From the NCBI GenBank assembly GCA_911728435.2, contig OU452208.1:9238001-9302000 (forward strand): 64,000 nucleotides of DNA. The letters run 5' to 3'. Shown piece by piece: positions 43,450 through 55,049 of this stretch. Origin of the DNA: Apoderus coryli. Lineage: Eukaryota > Arthropoda > Insecta > Coleoptera > Attelabidae. Numbering within the stretch: position 1 is the stretch's first letter; every line of letters starts with the position of its first letter. A program made the translations under genes and the position numbers. A model generated the notes under the pieces. It was not told the origin of the DNA. It worked only from the letters and a program-made list of their open reading frames with translations, and ran no database searches.

Positions 43450-43775
43450 TCTTGTTTTTTTTTTTATGTAATCGTAACATTGGAGGATACAACCAAACTA
43501 CCGATTGATATAACTAGCAATATGAAATATATCGGCTCGGTCATTCTCAGTTTGATGTAATGAAAGCTGATTCTCGAAAAGCTTTTATATTTGGTTTTTT
43601 TAAACACTTTGGTGGCATTACTTCTCCATATCTTTTTCCTCGAATTCAGTTTGTGTCCTTGGATATTTCTTGTTAATTGACTAGTTTAGTTTTGGATTTG
43701 TTTATGCTGTACTTAAGTGGGTATATTATTATCTTCTGGGAAATAAATGCCAATAAATAAATAAATAAAAATGAA
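43450..43775 (+). mobile_element. Possible LINE 3' end with (AATA)n tail
   Basis: A non-coding segment ending GGGAAATAAATGCCAATAAA followed by TAAATAAATAAA (43739-43770), the form seen at insect LINE 3' ends. A short SRKAFIFGFF-like reading near 43570 hints at an ORF2 remnant, but this is weak. Confidence 0.4.
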
Positions 43776-44617
43776 TGACATGTGATTGTTTAATTTTCTA
43801 GTAATTAAACATAACAAAGAAATATGCTGAGTTAAGATTGCATGAGTTAAATTCTAAATAATAATATTGTAACTACCTACATCATTCCAAATATTATTTA
43901 AAATAATCAATTGTGTTTATTTAATAAGTCGGCTTCTACCTACTTAGTTATTATTTCCTATAAGTATACGATTCTTTAAACCAGATGGACTGGCGTTGAC
44001 GACTTTGCCCATGTTGTTGTTAAAATAAATATTAATGATTTCTACTTTTAATATTTACTTACATATTATTCAGCAGCTTTTGTGAGAGACTAGACAGACA
44101 AATATCTCGTAAGCAAATATTGTCGTAAAATTTATTTTGTTTATTTGTTACTGTGTAAGTGTGGTTTTATATATTTTCAAGACTTTTAACTGTCTTTGAG
44201 AGTCACCACTTATGAATTTCAAGTTTATTCTCTAGGATATTTTTCGAAATAAATTAAAATTTATATACGCGTCTAGAATCATACCTTTTCTTAAATACCC
44301 TGCACAAAATGGCTCTGGGTATTTTTCTACCATCCGTGTCAAATTTTCAAACAACTCGTAATCTATTTAAAAAATTAATTTTGCCTGAACCAGGGTATAT
44401 TTTTTTCCTATATAGTTTCTGCCATAATTGCCAATATGATAAAATCACCGGGAGCTAGAAAAAATAATATTTAGCCTCATTGAAATTTCTATATATTGAA
44501 TATTGATTCGATCATTTTTATGATCCATGCGAAGACAAATGACTCCTCTGGCGCTGCATTTTTCGCTTGCTGGAAAATTTATTTCCAATTTCTTAGGAAA
44601 TTTCGCCTAAGTTTCAT

Positions 44618-45260
44618 GCTCGATATTTCTGGAACCAGACCAAATATCAGCCTCCGGTTTTCACGGGCTGAGAGATTGCATTTTTGTGAAAGACACTTTT
44701 TGCGTTCTGTCATGTGTTTTGCTCCTTTTTCCTGTAATTTCTTGATACTGCTGCCATAGTGGAAGAATATTTAATTGAAATACCTGTAAAAATAACGCTA
44801 GAATGAAAATCAACAGGCGGAATAATTTAAGTTTCTCAATGGCATTAATAAGTATTAATTTTTATTAGCACGTCACTGTACAGCATATCATTGAGAGATT
44901 CGATATTTTTTATCACAATAAATACGCGAACCGAAAGATATGACAATTGCTAACAAAATTTACCAATAGGAGCAATTCAGGATGGTTTAGGTGCTTAAAA
45001 ATTGGAGGTTATGGAAAAAAAATTTGAGAAATTTATTTTTTGCAGAAGACTCAAAAGAAATTAAATCAAAAAAACTTTTCTAGGAAAATTACACACATTC
45101 AAAATTAGGGTAAAAATCATAGACTTTTTAACACCCTGTATAAAAAGGAATTTGACAGTTGAATAAATTTTAAAATAGCAGTGTCTTTCGCAAAAAGCCA
45201 ATCTGTCAGCCCGTCAAAACCGGAGGTCGATATTTGGTCTGGTTCCAAAAATATCGAGCT
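44618..45260. mobile_element. Foldback element with ~80-bp arms
   Basis: The left arm 44618-44696 (GCTCGATATTTCTGGAACCA ... GTGAAAGACAC) is the inverted copy of 45181-45260 (GTGTCTTTCGCAAAAAGCCA ... ATATCGAGCT). About ten mismatches separate the arms. The spacer is about 480 bp without a coding frame. The homology continues more weakly outside the arms. Confidence 0.82.
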
Positions 45261-45738
45261 TGAAAGTTGCAATTGTCCAGCACTTTATTTTAAAAGTATT
45301 TAAACTGGTTTCTATTGAAAAATCCTCGTATAATATAAAGGAAGTTAATTTCGATTTTTTCTAAACTACTTGTGTATGTGATAGATTTCTTATCTTTTTT
45401 ACTTTGTTTACTCTATGATTTCCAAAGACGTTAATGACGGCTCATTTAACATCAATTTCTCACCTGGAGTTGGAAATCGTGACTGCCGATAGAATATACC
45501 TGATTCGGTTTACCGTTTGTTACGAAATCGATAATTGAAAATTGTATGTACATACAGAAGAACAGTATGTCTACATTATCTTATGTATACAGCTTATTTT
45601 ATTGTGTTTTTTGTTAGTAACAAATCAGTATACTGTTTGCTTTTCTAGTCTAGATCACTTGAGAACATGATGAAATTTGTTTCAGGAAAACGTACCTCGA
45701 ATATTATTAAAATAACCTCATAATAACAGTGTCGACAC

Positions 45739-45809
45739 ATGCCTCAGTCTGGTTGAAAAAAATGAAACTGATGCCCTGCTAATTTAAACAAAGTCTCAAG
45801 TAAAGTATT
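45739..45809 (+). repeat. Short dispersed repeat (matches 40729-40791)
   Basis: CATGCCTCAGTCTGGTTGAA ... CTGCTAATTTAAACAAA, about 85% like the other copy by eye. Identity unknown. Confidence 0.55.
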
Positions 45810-46334
45810 GTTTAGAATTCCCAAGTCTCTACCTAGAAAGACATTTTTGGATAAACCAAACCATGGTATTGTTAAAGTTACGTACCGGCCAGATGGCGTA
45901 CTTTACCCAACAAAAATGTCTTTCTATAATTTTGGACACAGTCAGCAAGCGGCCACTAGCAACACGCTCTCTCCAGCCTCTAACGAGTTAAGTTAAAATA
46001 GTTTAAGAGTAAGAGAGAAGGGTCAATAGTTTTATGTTCTGTGTACAATTTATTCGCATTTAAAAACCAAACAATCTATTGCACTTTTTTAACTTTTCCA
46101 TCAAAACTACCAGTGGTCAACAAGATCAAGATAAGGAATGAAATATATCTGAACCATTGTAGATATTTCAATACCTTAATATTCTTAAATTTAGAACTAA
46201 GAAAAATCTAACGAAAAAATACAGCAATTGCAGTCTCTATTTTGACACAAAAAAAAGTAATTAAAGCATATGCCATTAATTGGAAAAAATAAATATATGT
46301 ACTCGTAATAATTCGCATAGCAGATGTGTGCCGA

Positions 46335-46405
46335 GTGTAACATAGCGGGTAGCGTGTGGGCGTTATATTCGGACGGTTGTGGGTTCGATACCTGCTCTTG
46401 CATTT
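46335..46405 (+). tRNA. tRNA-like SINE head, different family
   Basis: TAGCGGGTAGCGTGTGGGCG followed by TTATATTCGGACGGTTGTGG and GTTCGATACCTGCTC resembles a tRNA with A and B boxes (B box GGTTCGATACC). The T-rich sequence and TTTTTGAACAAATTAGTTAG that follow resemble the tails of the repeats at 29700 and 42330. No acceptor stem forms, so it is a SINE relic, not a tRNA gene. Confidence 0.5.
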
Positions 46406-46448
46406 TTTAATTTTTTTTATTTATAATTTTTGAACAAATTAGTTAGGC

Positions 46449-46465
46449 AGTTAGGTTAGGTTAGG
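46449..46465 (+). repeat. Short TTAGG run
   Basis: GTTAGGTTAGGTTAGG, three TTAGG-like units, the ancestral insect telomere motif. Too short to call an interstitial telomere. Confidence 0.4.
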
Positions 46466-47098
46466 ATGTTATAATTATTATTTTTACTTGTATAGGAAAC
46501 GGTACGCATTTGAGCATTTTTGCACATAATTCGTTCATGCGTGCAAATGATACGAGCGGCACCAGCTAGATAGGGCGGGTATCATTTTTAAGCACTGCGT
46601 ACGCGGCAAATATTTTTAAATAAATTAGTTAAATATTTAACTGTTTAGTTTTTGGTTAAGCCTCGTAACATCGCACTTACCAATAACAATAATAGCACTA
46701 ATGGTAATTTATGGAAGTTCCACTGTCGCATAATTATTGTTTTACAAAAGAAGTTATTTTATGTTATGGCATAATATAATCCTTTAGTTATGTGAGTACC
46801 ATTAATGAAAATAAATAAAAGTTTTTAACCGTTACGACAGATGACAGTTATTCTAAACCAAGGATGAATTGTTTTGTTATTCAGTTAGATTTAAATTATA
46901 AGTTTAAACGTATTTACGTTTAAATTAATTTGAATGTAATGGACCTTGAACCTTACCTATAGTAATGAAGATTGATTGGTTTGGTATGTACTCACCTGTA
47001 ATAAAAAATAAATAAATAATTTTTGTAACGCCAAAGTATCCAAATATTTTTTAGTTGCAATTTCAAGGCGTACAAGAAAATGCACCAAGTCTTGTGGA

Positions 47099-47760
47099 AT
47101 ATACACTTTGTCCAAGATAAGAATGGGATAGCATTGGAATCTTGGAAACGGTAGGTGTCAATGTCGGTGAAATTAGAGAAAAACTGTACAATTTAAAAAC
47201 CTTTTAAATAGTGTTTTCAAAAGTAAACTAACTTTAGTCGTTTTCGAGAATTTTTGAAAAAACAATTTATTTCGGACATTATTTTTACAGATATAAAAAA
47301 ATGAAAAGCACTTGCTCATTGTTACTTTTTGAGGAGAAAAAGATAGCGTTTACAAATTTTCACTACAACGTTTCGTTTTTGAAAAACCATCATCAACTTT
47401 GTTTTTTATTCTTAAATTTAAAGCAATTTTCAACTCAAAAATAGGTGGTAACTCACACTTAAGAGTGTTTGTTCAGTCTCCAAATAAAGGTATAAGGCGT
47501 GCATGATTGTGCACTTATTTATTGATCGAATTAATAATTTTTTTTGGAGCATAGAAAGAACACTTTAACAGAGGTTTATATAGGAATAAAAATAAACCTC
47601 TGTTAAAGTATTCTTTCTATGCTCCAAAAAGAATTTTTCAAATAGATTAAAAAATAAGTGCACAATCATGCACGCCTTATACCTTTATTTGGAGTCTGAT
47701 CAAACAGCCTTAATGGTTTCAACAAAATACATATTTTTGGTTTTTTGTCTGTAGGGTAAA
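47099..47760 (+). mobile_element. Half-copy of the 1.1-kb foldback family, split by a MITE
   Basis: 47099-47460 matches the left arm of 21018-22112 (ATACACTTTGTCCAAGATAA, GATAGCATTGGAATCTTGGA, AACCATCATCAACTTTG, AATAGGTGGTAA). The homology resumes after the MITE as TTAATGGTTT...CAA at 47710. The right half is absent. Confidence 0.85.
47463..47709. mobile_element. Palindromic MITE flanked by TTAA
   Basis: A 247-bp insert bracketed by TTAA (47459-47462 and 47710-47713). Its two halves are mirrored: 47463-47578 and 47593-47709 share GAAAGAA(C/T)ACTTTAACAG, GTATAAGGCGTGCATGATTG and TGCACTTATTT, and the ends TGTTTG(T/A)TCAG(T/A)CTCC. The empty-site sequence is visible in the intact foldback copy (ATACTTAATGGTTT at 21380s). 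A TTAA target duplication is characteristic of piggyBac-type transposition. No transposase is encoded. Confidence 0.9.
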
Positions 47761-47764
47761 TGTG

Positions 47765-48170
47765 GGATATTTGCCCCTGAGGGGAACGACAACAGCGTGC
47801 GGTTGGTTCAATTTACGAAGAGATCTACATTGCTTAGTTAGTATGCTGATAGCGTCTTTTCTGCTGAGAAAAATAAATAATTTTACAGGTAAATATTGCT
47901 TATTTTTGATCTTCCATTGTTTATATAACTTTCACAGAAATATTGAAAATTAAGAGTGTATTTATCCATATGGAAATTAGTCTGTTTAGACGTTCGGGAG
48001 TTCGGCCTTCAAAGTATGTATAGTCATGACTAATATTATTCGTGGTATCAGGTCGATTACTTGTGGGACAGATAGAATTAATTTGCACATGATTAAACTT
48101 TGTTTGCCTGCCATAGGAATATTCATTACGCATATATTGTTAACTCTTGCATTGAAAGAGAATTTTTTTC
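47765..48170. other. Spacer, nothing recognised
   Basis: No supported features. Confidence 0.45.
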
Positions 48171-48176
48171 CCTCAA

Positions 48177-49200
48177 GTGGGAAGGATTGAAAAGTTGTTC
48201 CAGCTGGAGTCTACGGATCTCCGTCCTATAAGTTTGCTACCAGTCATGTCCAAGATATTGGAGAAGACTGTAGCCAAACAGTTAAATCAATACTTAGCAT
48301 TAAAAAATATATTGCCTGAACGCAGTACAACTTTGCTGCTTCACTTGACGGATGATATTGTTCGTGCATATGACAGAGCACTTGCTACAGCGTTGGTGTT
48401 GCTTGATTTTAGCATTCACTATTCATGTTGAGGACTTATTTAAACGAGAGTAGTTGTACAGGGTAAGGCTTCGTTACCGTTGCGGATTGCGTCGGGAGTT
48501 CCTCAAGGATGTGTTCTGGGCGCGCTGCTATTTTTAGTATATAATTTAGATTTAATACACGTTAACACAGACTGTCATTTGTAGTTTTTTGCTGATGACA
48601 CTCAGGTCTCTTACTCAATTAAAAAGGAAATCATGAATTAGCATCCCTTGTTATCAAGCAGCAGCTACAGAATCTTAAAATTTTTGCAGATAACCATAAC
48701 CTTAGGCTGAATCCTTCAAAATCAAAGACCATTCTGTTTTGTTCACGTCAAAAGCGTGAGGTAGTTAAGGAGTAGTTATAGATAACCAGACAATAGAGAT
48801 TGTAGAATCTGCAAAGAGTCTTGATAATAGACGAATTCTTAAGATTTGTAAGTCATGTAAGGTATATCACTGGTTGATGCTACAGTAGTTTGAAGTTGCT
48901 GTATTCTAACACGAGTTTGTTAACTTTAAAAATGAAGAAGTTCCTTTGTGAGAGTTTAGTTTTGTCTAGAATGAGATTCTGCTACCTGTTCACGTTTACA
49001 AAAAATTCAGAACACCTGCTGCCGACTGATTAATAATACAGTGGTTAAACATTAACAATTTATTGCGCTATTCGTTTCCATTGTTTTTGAACCGATTGAG
49101 AAAGAATTCTGCACCTTCCTATTTGTTTGAAAGAGTTGGTATTTCATCCGAATATACTTGTTCAAATGTATGCTTTATATACCAGCCATTTGCTTAAATC
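48177..49200 (+). pseudogene. Decayed non-LTR reverse transcriptase (relative of 10282-11913)
   Basis: Blocks in order: LRPISLLPVMSKILEKTVAK (48215-48280), TALVLLDFS (48390-48417; first catalytic Asp box truncated), LPLRIASGVPQGCVLGALLF (48472-48535), CHL-stop-FFADDTQVSYS (48572-48615; intact catalytic ADD), and FADNHNLRLNPSKSKTILF (48690-48745). Further decayed tail extends to about 49200. It keeps the GVPQG box that the 10282 copy has lost. Stops, frameshifts and a deletion after ILPE make it dead. Confidence 0.9.
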
Positions 49201-49324
49201 ATAGACCAAAAAATCCAAAATATATTACACGAGGAGACAAAAAGGGTCTCCTTGTGTAATATATTTTTGACTTTCCAAAAATATAAAATTTATGTATGCA
49301 ATAAAATAATTGTATTTGATTTCA

Positions 49325-49715
49325 GGTCGCCCAAAAGAAGTCGTTACTGAAACTGTCTATAAAATCAATGGAATGATATTGGACGATCGAAGATTCAAAG
49401 TGCGTGAGTTGACTGGTGCTGTAGGCATCTCAACTGAGCGGGTGCATCACATTGTGCATGGTTATTTTGATATGAAAAATCCGTCCACGCGATGGTGCCG
49501 CGATTGTTCAGGATCAACTAATCAATCTACCATGTAACTACTTCAAAGGATGCTTGGGGATGTTCAGCAGAAATTTAAACGACTTTTTTATTACCGTAGA
49601 TTAGACATAAATTCATCACACCCCACCAGATACCAACGCAACAAGAGAAACAGTAGTTCGAGGCCACAGTTTTCTGATCGATTAAATTGAAAAAGGTAAA
49701 ACGATCACCGTCGAA
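49325..49715 (+). pseudogene. Mariner transposase fragment (different subfamily), cut at its right end
   Basis: The frame 49310-49537 has GRPKEVVTETVYKINGMILD, RFKVRELTGAVGISTERVHH and YFDMKNPSTRW, the linker/helix-turn-helix 2 region of a mellifera-like mariner. After a frameshift it continues as FFITVD-stop-T-stop-IHHTPPDTNA (first catalytic region) and then IEKGKTITVE, the segment that precedes EYY in intact proteins. An internal deletion separates the last two. The sequence stops at the TA (49716) where the next mariner begins. Confidence 0.85.
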
Positions 49716-50700
49716 TAAGAGGGGTGCCTCTTATATTTCGGGATTTGGCAACCCTGGTGTTTTAATATGGCAACTGACAGCTCTAAGTAAAGCTCCATCA
49801 AGGACCAGTGTTTATCGATGGTATGGTGAATTCAATCGTGGTCGTAGTTCACTCCAAGACGAATATCGTGAAGGTCGTCCAAAATCAGTTGTTGTTCTGA
49901 AAACCATTGATGCTGTGCGCGAACTGATATTGCAAGATCGTCATGTGACCTATCAAGGGATTGAGACAACCTTAGTTGGCATTAGTGGGACCAGCATACA
50001 TTCAATATTGCATAAACATCGGACTGTCAAAAAATTTTTTTCACGTTGGATCCCACACAATTTGTCAATCGCTCAAAAAAAGGCTCGTGTAGATTGGTCG
50101 AAAGAAATGCTCAAAAAATACGATCGCGGTGCTTCGAAACACGTCTATGACATCGTGACAGGTGATGATTGGTGGATTTACGCGTATGAGCCCGAAAGTA
50201 AACAGCAGTCGACTGTATGGGTGTTTCAAGATGAGCCAAATCCAACAAAATTTGTTCGCGCACGAAGCACTTCCAAGCAAATGGTCGCCTGTTTTTTCTG
50301 GAAAAACTGGACATGTCGCAACCGTACCACTGGAATAACGCAGAACAGTCAATTCTGAGTGGTACATAACCATTTTTTTTCGAGTTGTCTTCCAAGAAAT
50401 CAGGAAAACCACCCGCCGAAGACGGATCACTCTTCACCATGACAATGCGAGCTCTCACACATCGGCTCAAACAACTGCATTTTTGAGTACCCAAAACATC
50501 GATTTGATGAGTCATCCGCCGTATAGTCCTGACTTGGCACCGAATGACAAACTGAGAGGTCAACGTTTTTAGACACCTGAAGAAGCGGTTGCTGCATTCA
50601 GAATGCATGTTTTGGAGATACCTCAATCAGGGTGGCAAAAGTGCCTCGACAATTGGTTGAAACGCATGCAAAAGTGTGTAGATCTTCATGGATAATATAT
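49716..50700 (+). pseudogene. Mariner transposase with 5' inverted repeat, frameshifted
   Basis: The 5' inverted repeat at 49716-49746 (GGTGCCTCTTATATTTCGGG) mirrors the 3' repeat at 22892-22925. The coding match starts at APSRTSVYRWYGEFNRGRSS (49790s), so the first helix-turn-helix is deleted. It then has DRHVTYQGIETTLVGISGTS, YDIVTGDDWWIYAYEPESKQ (first catalytic Asp; usual GDESW reads GDDWW), and ARSTSKQMVACFF. A frameshift at about 50305 is followed by HHDNASSHTSAQ and SPDLAPND, then a deletion before KLRGQRF and a stop. It is the same family as 22440. No clear 3' inverted repeat was seen. Confidence 0.93.
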
Positions 50701-50704
50701 TTTG

Positions 50705-51890
50705 AAAAAGAAAAAAATGTTGTTTGATCAGGACATTGCACAGGTGCATACGTGTGTAGTCACAAAATTCATTATTTATATCCTCAGATGTAGATGATTT
50801 TTTGAGAAAAAAATTTTCTTTGACAGGCAGGGACTTATCAAACCAATCTCATATTTTGTACTTGAGACAGCAATAGAACAATGTCGCTGAGAGCATTGCT
50901 CTAATTTCGGTTCATAATAGTATCTAATCTCAATTCCAGCGTGGAAAAGTTAATTATTCCCCGAAACATTTCATTGACGTCTTCTAAACTCGTTCTTTAG
51001 AATAGTTCAATGAATTTAACAGAAACAATATACATTATTTCATAAATTACCGGTGCAATCATCTAGTTATAGCCATCAATATAATAAAGTCAATAAGGTG
51101 CAATTAATTCCTACGGATGCTGAGATTTCTTCCAGCTATACGAAACAATATAACAATAACAATAATAGAATCATCTATATGATGTAGTTATGCGTAGATA
51201 TAAAATCTTTTATATCGCTGGAATGATAATTTTCATTACACTGACTGGTATACTGAAACTATGTTTATGTCTTTAGTAAGTATAATATAGTTCGATAAAC
51301 GACTCAGCTGGGCATAGGAATTTTAATATAATACATTTCCTTGGTTAATACGGCGATGGACGCGACCTACACATTATTTCAACGATATGATGACATCAAG
51401 TTGTTGATTGATTTATTTTTTCCACTGTAAGTATTTTTATATCTCTGGTATCTACGAAACTTTCAGGCCTATGTGCCGATCGTTTATTGTCATGTGGTAT
51501 ATGAAGTTTTATAATACTGAGAACTACATTTAAATTCAAGAGACATACAAGCACTTGTTGGTTGGAATTTTTTCATTCTGTCATTATTATTGTTACTATA
51601 CGATTTTTCTATAATGCACATAGGTAGATGTAATTTAATGATATAGTTTAAATACAGAGTAGTCATAGTTGACAATGCTGGAGGTCCTTTTCCTGACTAT
51701 TATTGATAGCCAGGAAAATTTATTTTATTGTTTAATCTTATTTCTCATAGTAGCGGAAATTCTGAGCGATCGTTCACCTGTATATACCGTGCAATCTTAC
51801 AAAAAGATATGAAACAAACTAAGCCAGAAGATGTTATTTCGTGAAGTAAGGGAGACTGTTCTACATATTTTTTGCAAAAACATTCTTTGG
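50705..51890. other. AT-rich spacer, nothing recognised
   Basis: No supported features. Confidence 0.45.
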
Positions 51891-51894
51891 TCGT

Positions 51895-52330
51895 TACTCA
51901 CAATTAATTATTATTAGTTAACAATTTATTTCTGTCTCAGTGCAACATTTTAGTCTGCACGCGGTTTTTTAAATGTAATAGAATTTTTTGCTCTTTTTGA
52001 AGTTATTAAAAAATGCCATTCTCAGATGAATGTGTTACGCAAAATAACCGCCAAACTATGGCGATTTTTCATGAATAATTTTAAATAACAGCTAAAAACA
52101 CTGGAAACTCGTTTAAACCATTACACCACCTATTTCCAATTGAAAACGGCTTTAAGTTTAATAATAAAAAATCGAGTTTTAAGAAATTCTCGAAAACGGC
52201 TAAAGTTAGTTTACTTTTGAAAAAACCATTTAAAAAGGTATTTAAATTGTACAACTTTTCTCTAATTTAACCGACTAACGTTTCCAAAATTTCAATGCTA
52301 TCCCATTCTTATTTTAGACAAAATGTATAC
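51895..52330 (-). mobile_element. Half-copy of the 1.1-kb foldback family
   Basis: On the minus strand it matches 21018-21600 from the terminal GTATACATTTTGTC end (52330) through GATAGCATTGAAATTTTGGA, CGTTTTCGAGAATTTC and GGTTTAAACGAGTTTCCAGT, to GAGACAGAAATAAATTGTTA (about 51925). An internal stretch (CATCATCAAC region) is deleted. Confidence 0.85.
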
Positions 52331-52334
52331 TGAA

Positions 52335-54686
52335 AAATTTAGATTCACCTAACCAGCTGGCACTTGACCGACTGCGCCTAGTGTTTTGGGTTCAAAAGTA
52401 GCTCTAATCATGCTGCGCTCTACAAGATGTTAAATTGAGAATAAAAAAAATTTGTTCATTGTTTTGTACCAATAACTTCCCTAAAAATGTTGCTAGTTTA
52501 TAATTTTATTCTTCAAATATTGCCGAAGATGAAACTTGAGTGTATCCCATAACCAAGGAGTGTCAAGCAAGCAAGAATAATTTGGTTATGTTAAACTACT
52601 CAAAAAAGCGTTAACAGATCCGTCGCTCTTTTTCAATAACTATAGTGTTTTGTTTTAGGACTTGTAGGCATCTATATAATTCTTCACCATTCAAGTTCTT
52701 AAAGGCGTCATTTGATTTTATTGTGCGATTTAATCAAGTGATGATCAATCCGCACAAGAAGTCAAACTATGGGATATCAACCACGGCCAAATGTTCATGA
52801 AATATTGACTATATTGAGTGAACGTAATGCCAGGCATGGCTATATCCCGATGTGTTACAGGACGATCTTTTAATATCAGGATTCATACAATCTTTCCTGG
52901 CAGAACCAAAAGGGAGGTGATCGACTGACTGTTGAGTATTGGTGAAACCTGTTTTAAGAAAAAAAAGCATACAAAATAAAAAAAATTTAAAAGAAATACT
53001 GGAAAGTCGAGCGGTTTGATTTATAAGAAAAATATGGAAGCTACAAAATCTCCTCTTCATTTACAGTGTGGTTGAAATAGGTTTACATGCGACAGAAATT
53101 TAGTTTTGCAGCGCAGCAAGTCAACAACTACAACTCGGCTTCAAAAATCAAATATATTTAAAAGACATAGGTGCTGCCTGCGCATTGAATAGCTGTGTGA
53201 TATTTTATGACAGTCACTGTATCTAACAGATTGATGTTCAGTCAGAGGTTGTATCGTTTAGAGCTCAGCGAGTTTCACAGTTGTAAAATCCAATGTCTTA
53301 ATATCGTACAACTCAGCAACTTAGCATGTGATTTTATGCAGAACTCTACATATGAGATATGATTATCATCCCATGAGTGTATACAAAAGACGCGGCAATT
53401 TTTAAAGGGGTGATTTCTCAGGTCAGTCGTAAAAATACCGATTGTTCGATGGTTGATTAGTTTCATGCCCTCCGAAGATTACTTTGCTCGCGCTTGGATG
53501 GCTGAGAGCAGCGGGATTGGTTTGTAGAGTGGAGAATCTTATTGCTAGTATAGTGCCTATGTTGTAATTTTAGTAATAATTCTACTAGACGAAGTACCTG
53601 CGACAATATTATTAATAGCATAGCATTGGTACTATTTTTGGTTAAGAAACACTGTTAGGAAGAGCAGTCTCACTCCTTTACTAGGCATAAAGGTGACTTG
53701 TGCAACAGTGGTGGTTTTTACGACGATTTAAATTGAGACACAATGTTTGATTGATTCTGATTTTATTAACAAATTAAACAACTATTTATATACATAATAA
53801 TGCTGAAAACAGCTTAAATTATTATAAATTTAACTTACATTATTATGTACAAATATTCAATAGAAATTATAACTGTTCAAAAAAGGAACCTAAGGTAAAA
53901 GTGTGAACGAAGGTAAAATCCAGAACGTTTAAAAATGCTATTTAAGTAAAAAATGTAAACTATTATCAAGAATGCAATGCGTCGTAGTATACTTTTGAGC
54001 TAATTATAAATTACAATAGTATTTATTTCAAATAACGTCTAGGATCGCGTTATTTACAAAAAAAACTTTAATATCTGGTATATTGGAAACAGTGCTTTTC
54101 CGAACGTATGTTTATGCGAACTGTTTTCATAAAATGACCTGAGAAATATTGCCGCATCTTTTTGAAACACCTTGTATAAAGAAACTTGATGATTCTTTTA
54201 AATATCCCTTTATACGCACGTAATAATAATTAATAATTATTATTTATAGAAAAACTAATTAAAACATAATGCTATAAATAATATTTCTTTGAAAACATTT
54301 CCTTTCTAAATGGAATTCTCAAGCTTTAACCTGTCAATACGCTACTATAATTACAATTCGTTACAGGCAAGTACAACTTATAATCCGGTAAAGATACTGC
54401 ATGGACGCCTACAAGCGAAATGAATGAATATATTTTTCAATTTAATCTTAATAAAAATATTACCTTTTGCATAGATTGTAGAATAATACCTACAGGTACA
54501 TGAATAAGGTAATCTTCGAGATAAGTGCTTACCTATCGATATAAATATAAAATCTCTTCCATACGCATGTACTAACTATAATATCTTAGATGGTTATTTG
54601 CAGTATCTAAACTAAATCTAACTAGCTTTTGGTCTTTCATGGTTAAAGCGTAACATTATAGTAGGATATATGAAAAGAGGTACATA
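52335..54686. other. AT-rich spacer, nothing recognised
   Basis: Short frames near 52809-53466 show no recognised motifs. Confidence 0.45.
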
Positions 54687-54690
54687 CTTA

Positions 54691-54724
54691 AAGCAAAGAT
54701 TAATCTACACAATAGATAGTCAGC
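54691..54724. repeat. 34-bp sequence with inverted copy at 57544-57577
   Basis: AAGCAAAGATTAATCTACAC plus AATAGATAGTCAGC, exactly the reverse complement of 57544-57577. The distance between copies is about 2.8 kb. No wider homology was seen. Confidence 0.85.
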
Positions 54725-55040
54725 GTATATGGGAAATAAAACAAAAATTGAAACTGTCTCGACACGAGCTACATCTATTAGAAAAACATGCAACCATGGA
54801 AATTATGGAAATTGTAGATGGCGTTATATGTATTGTGTTAAAATAAAATAATCATATGGGCAATGTTAGACAAGGACGAGTATACTTTCCCCTACGAGGT
54901 GGGAGTTTGTTTTTATATTATAGGTATCATATATGTACTACTGTGCAGCAGTGTTTTTTGTTTAAAATTATATGGTATACGTATACCTATCTACGTAAAG
55001 ATTAATGTGTATGGACGAAAATAAAAGAAATTACTATAAT
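54725..55040. other. AT-rich spacer, nothing recognised
   Basis: Non-coding; no repeat identified. Confidence 0.45.
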
Positions 55041-55049
55041 AGTATAAAT

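Noticed and set aside
46449..46465. Interstitial telomere
   Set aside because: Only three TTAGG-like units; too short.
50111..50626. 171-codon minus-strand frame
   Set aside because: Antisense of the mariner transposase.
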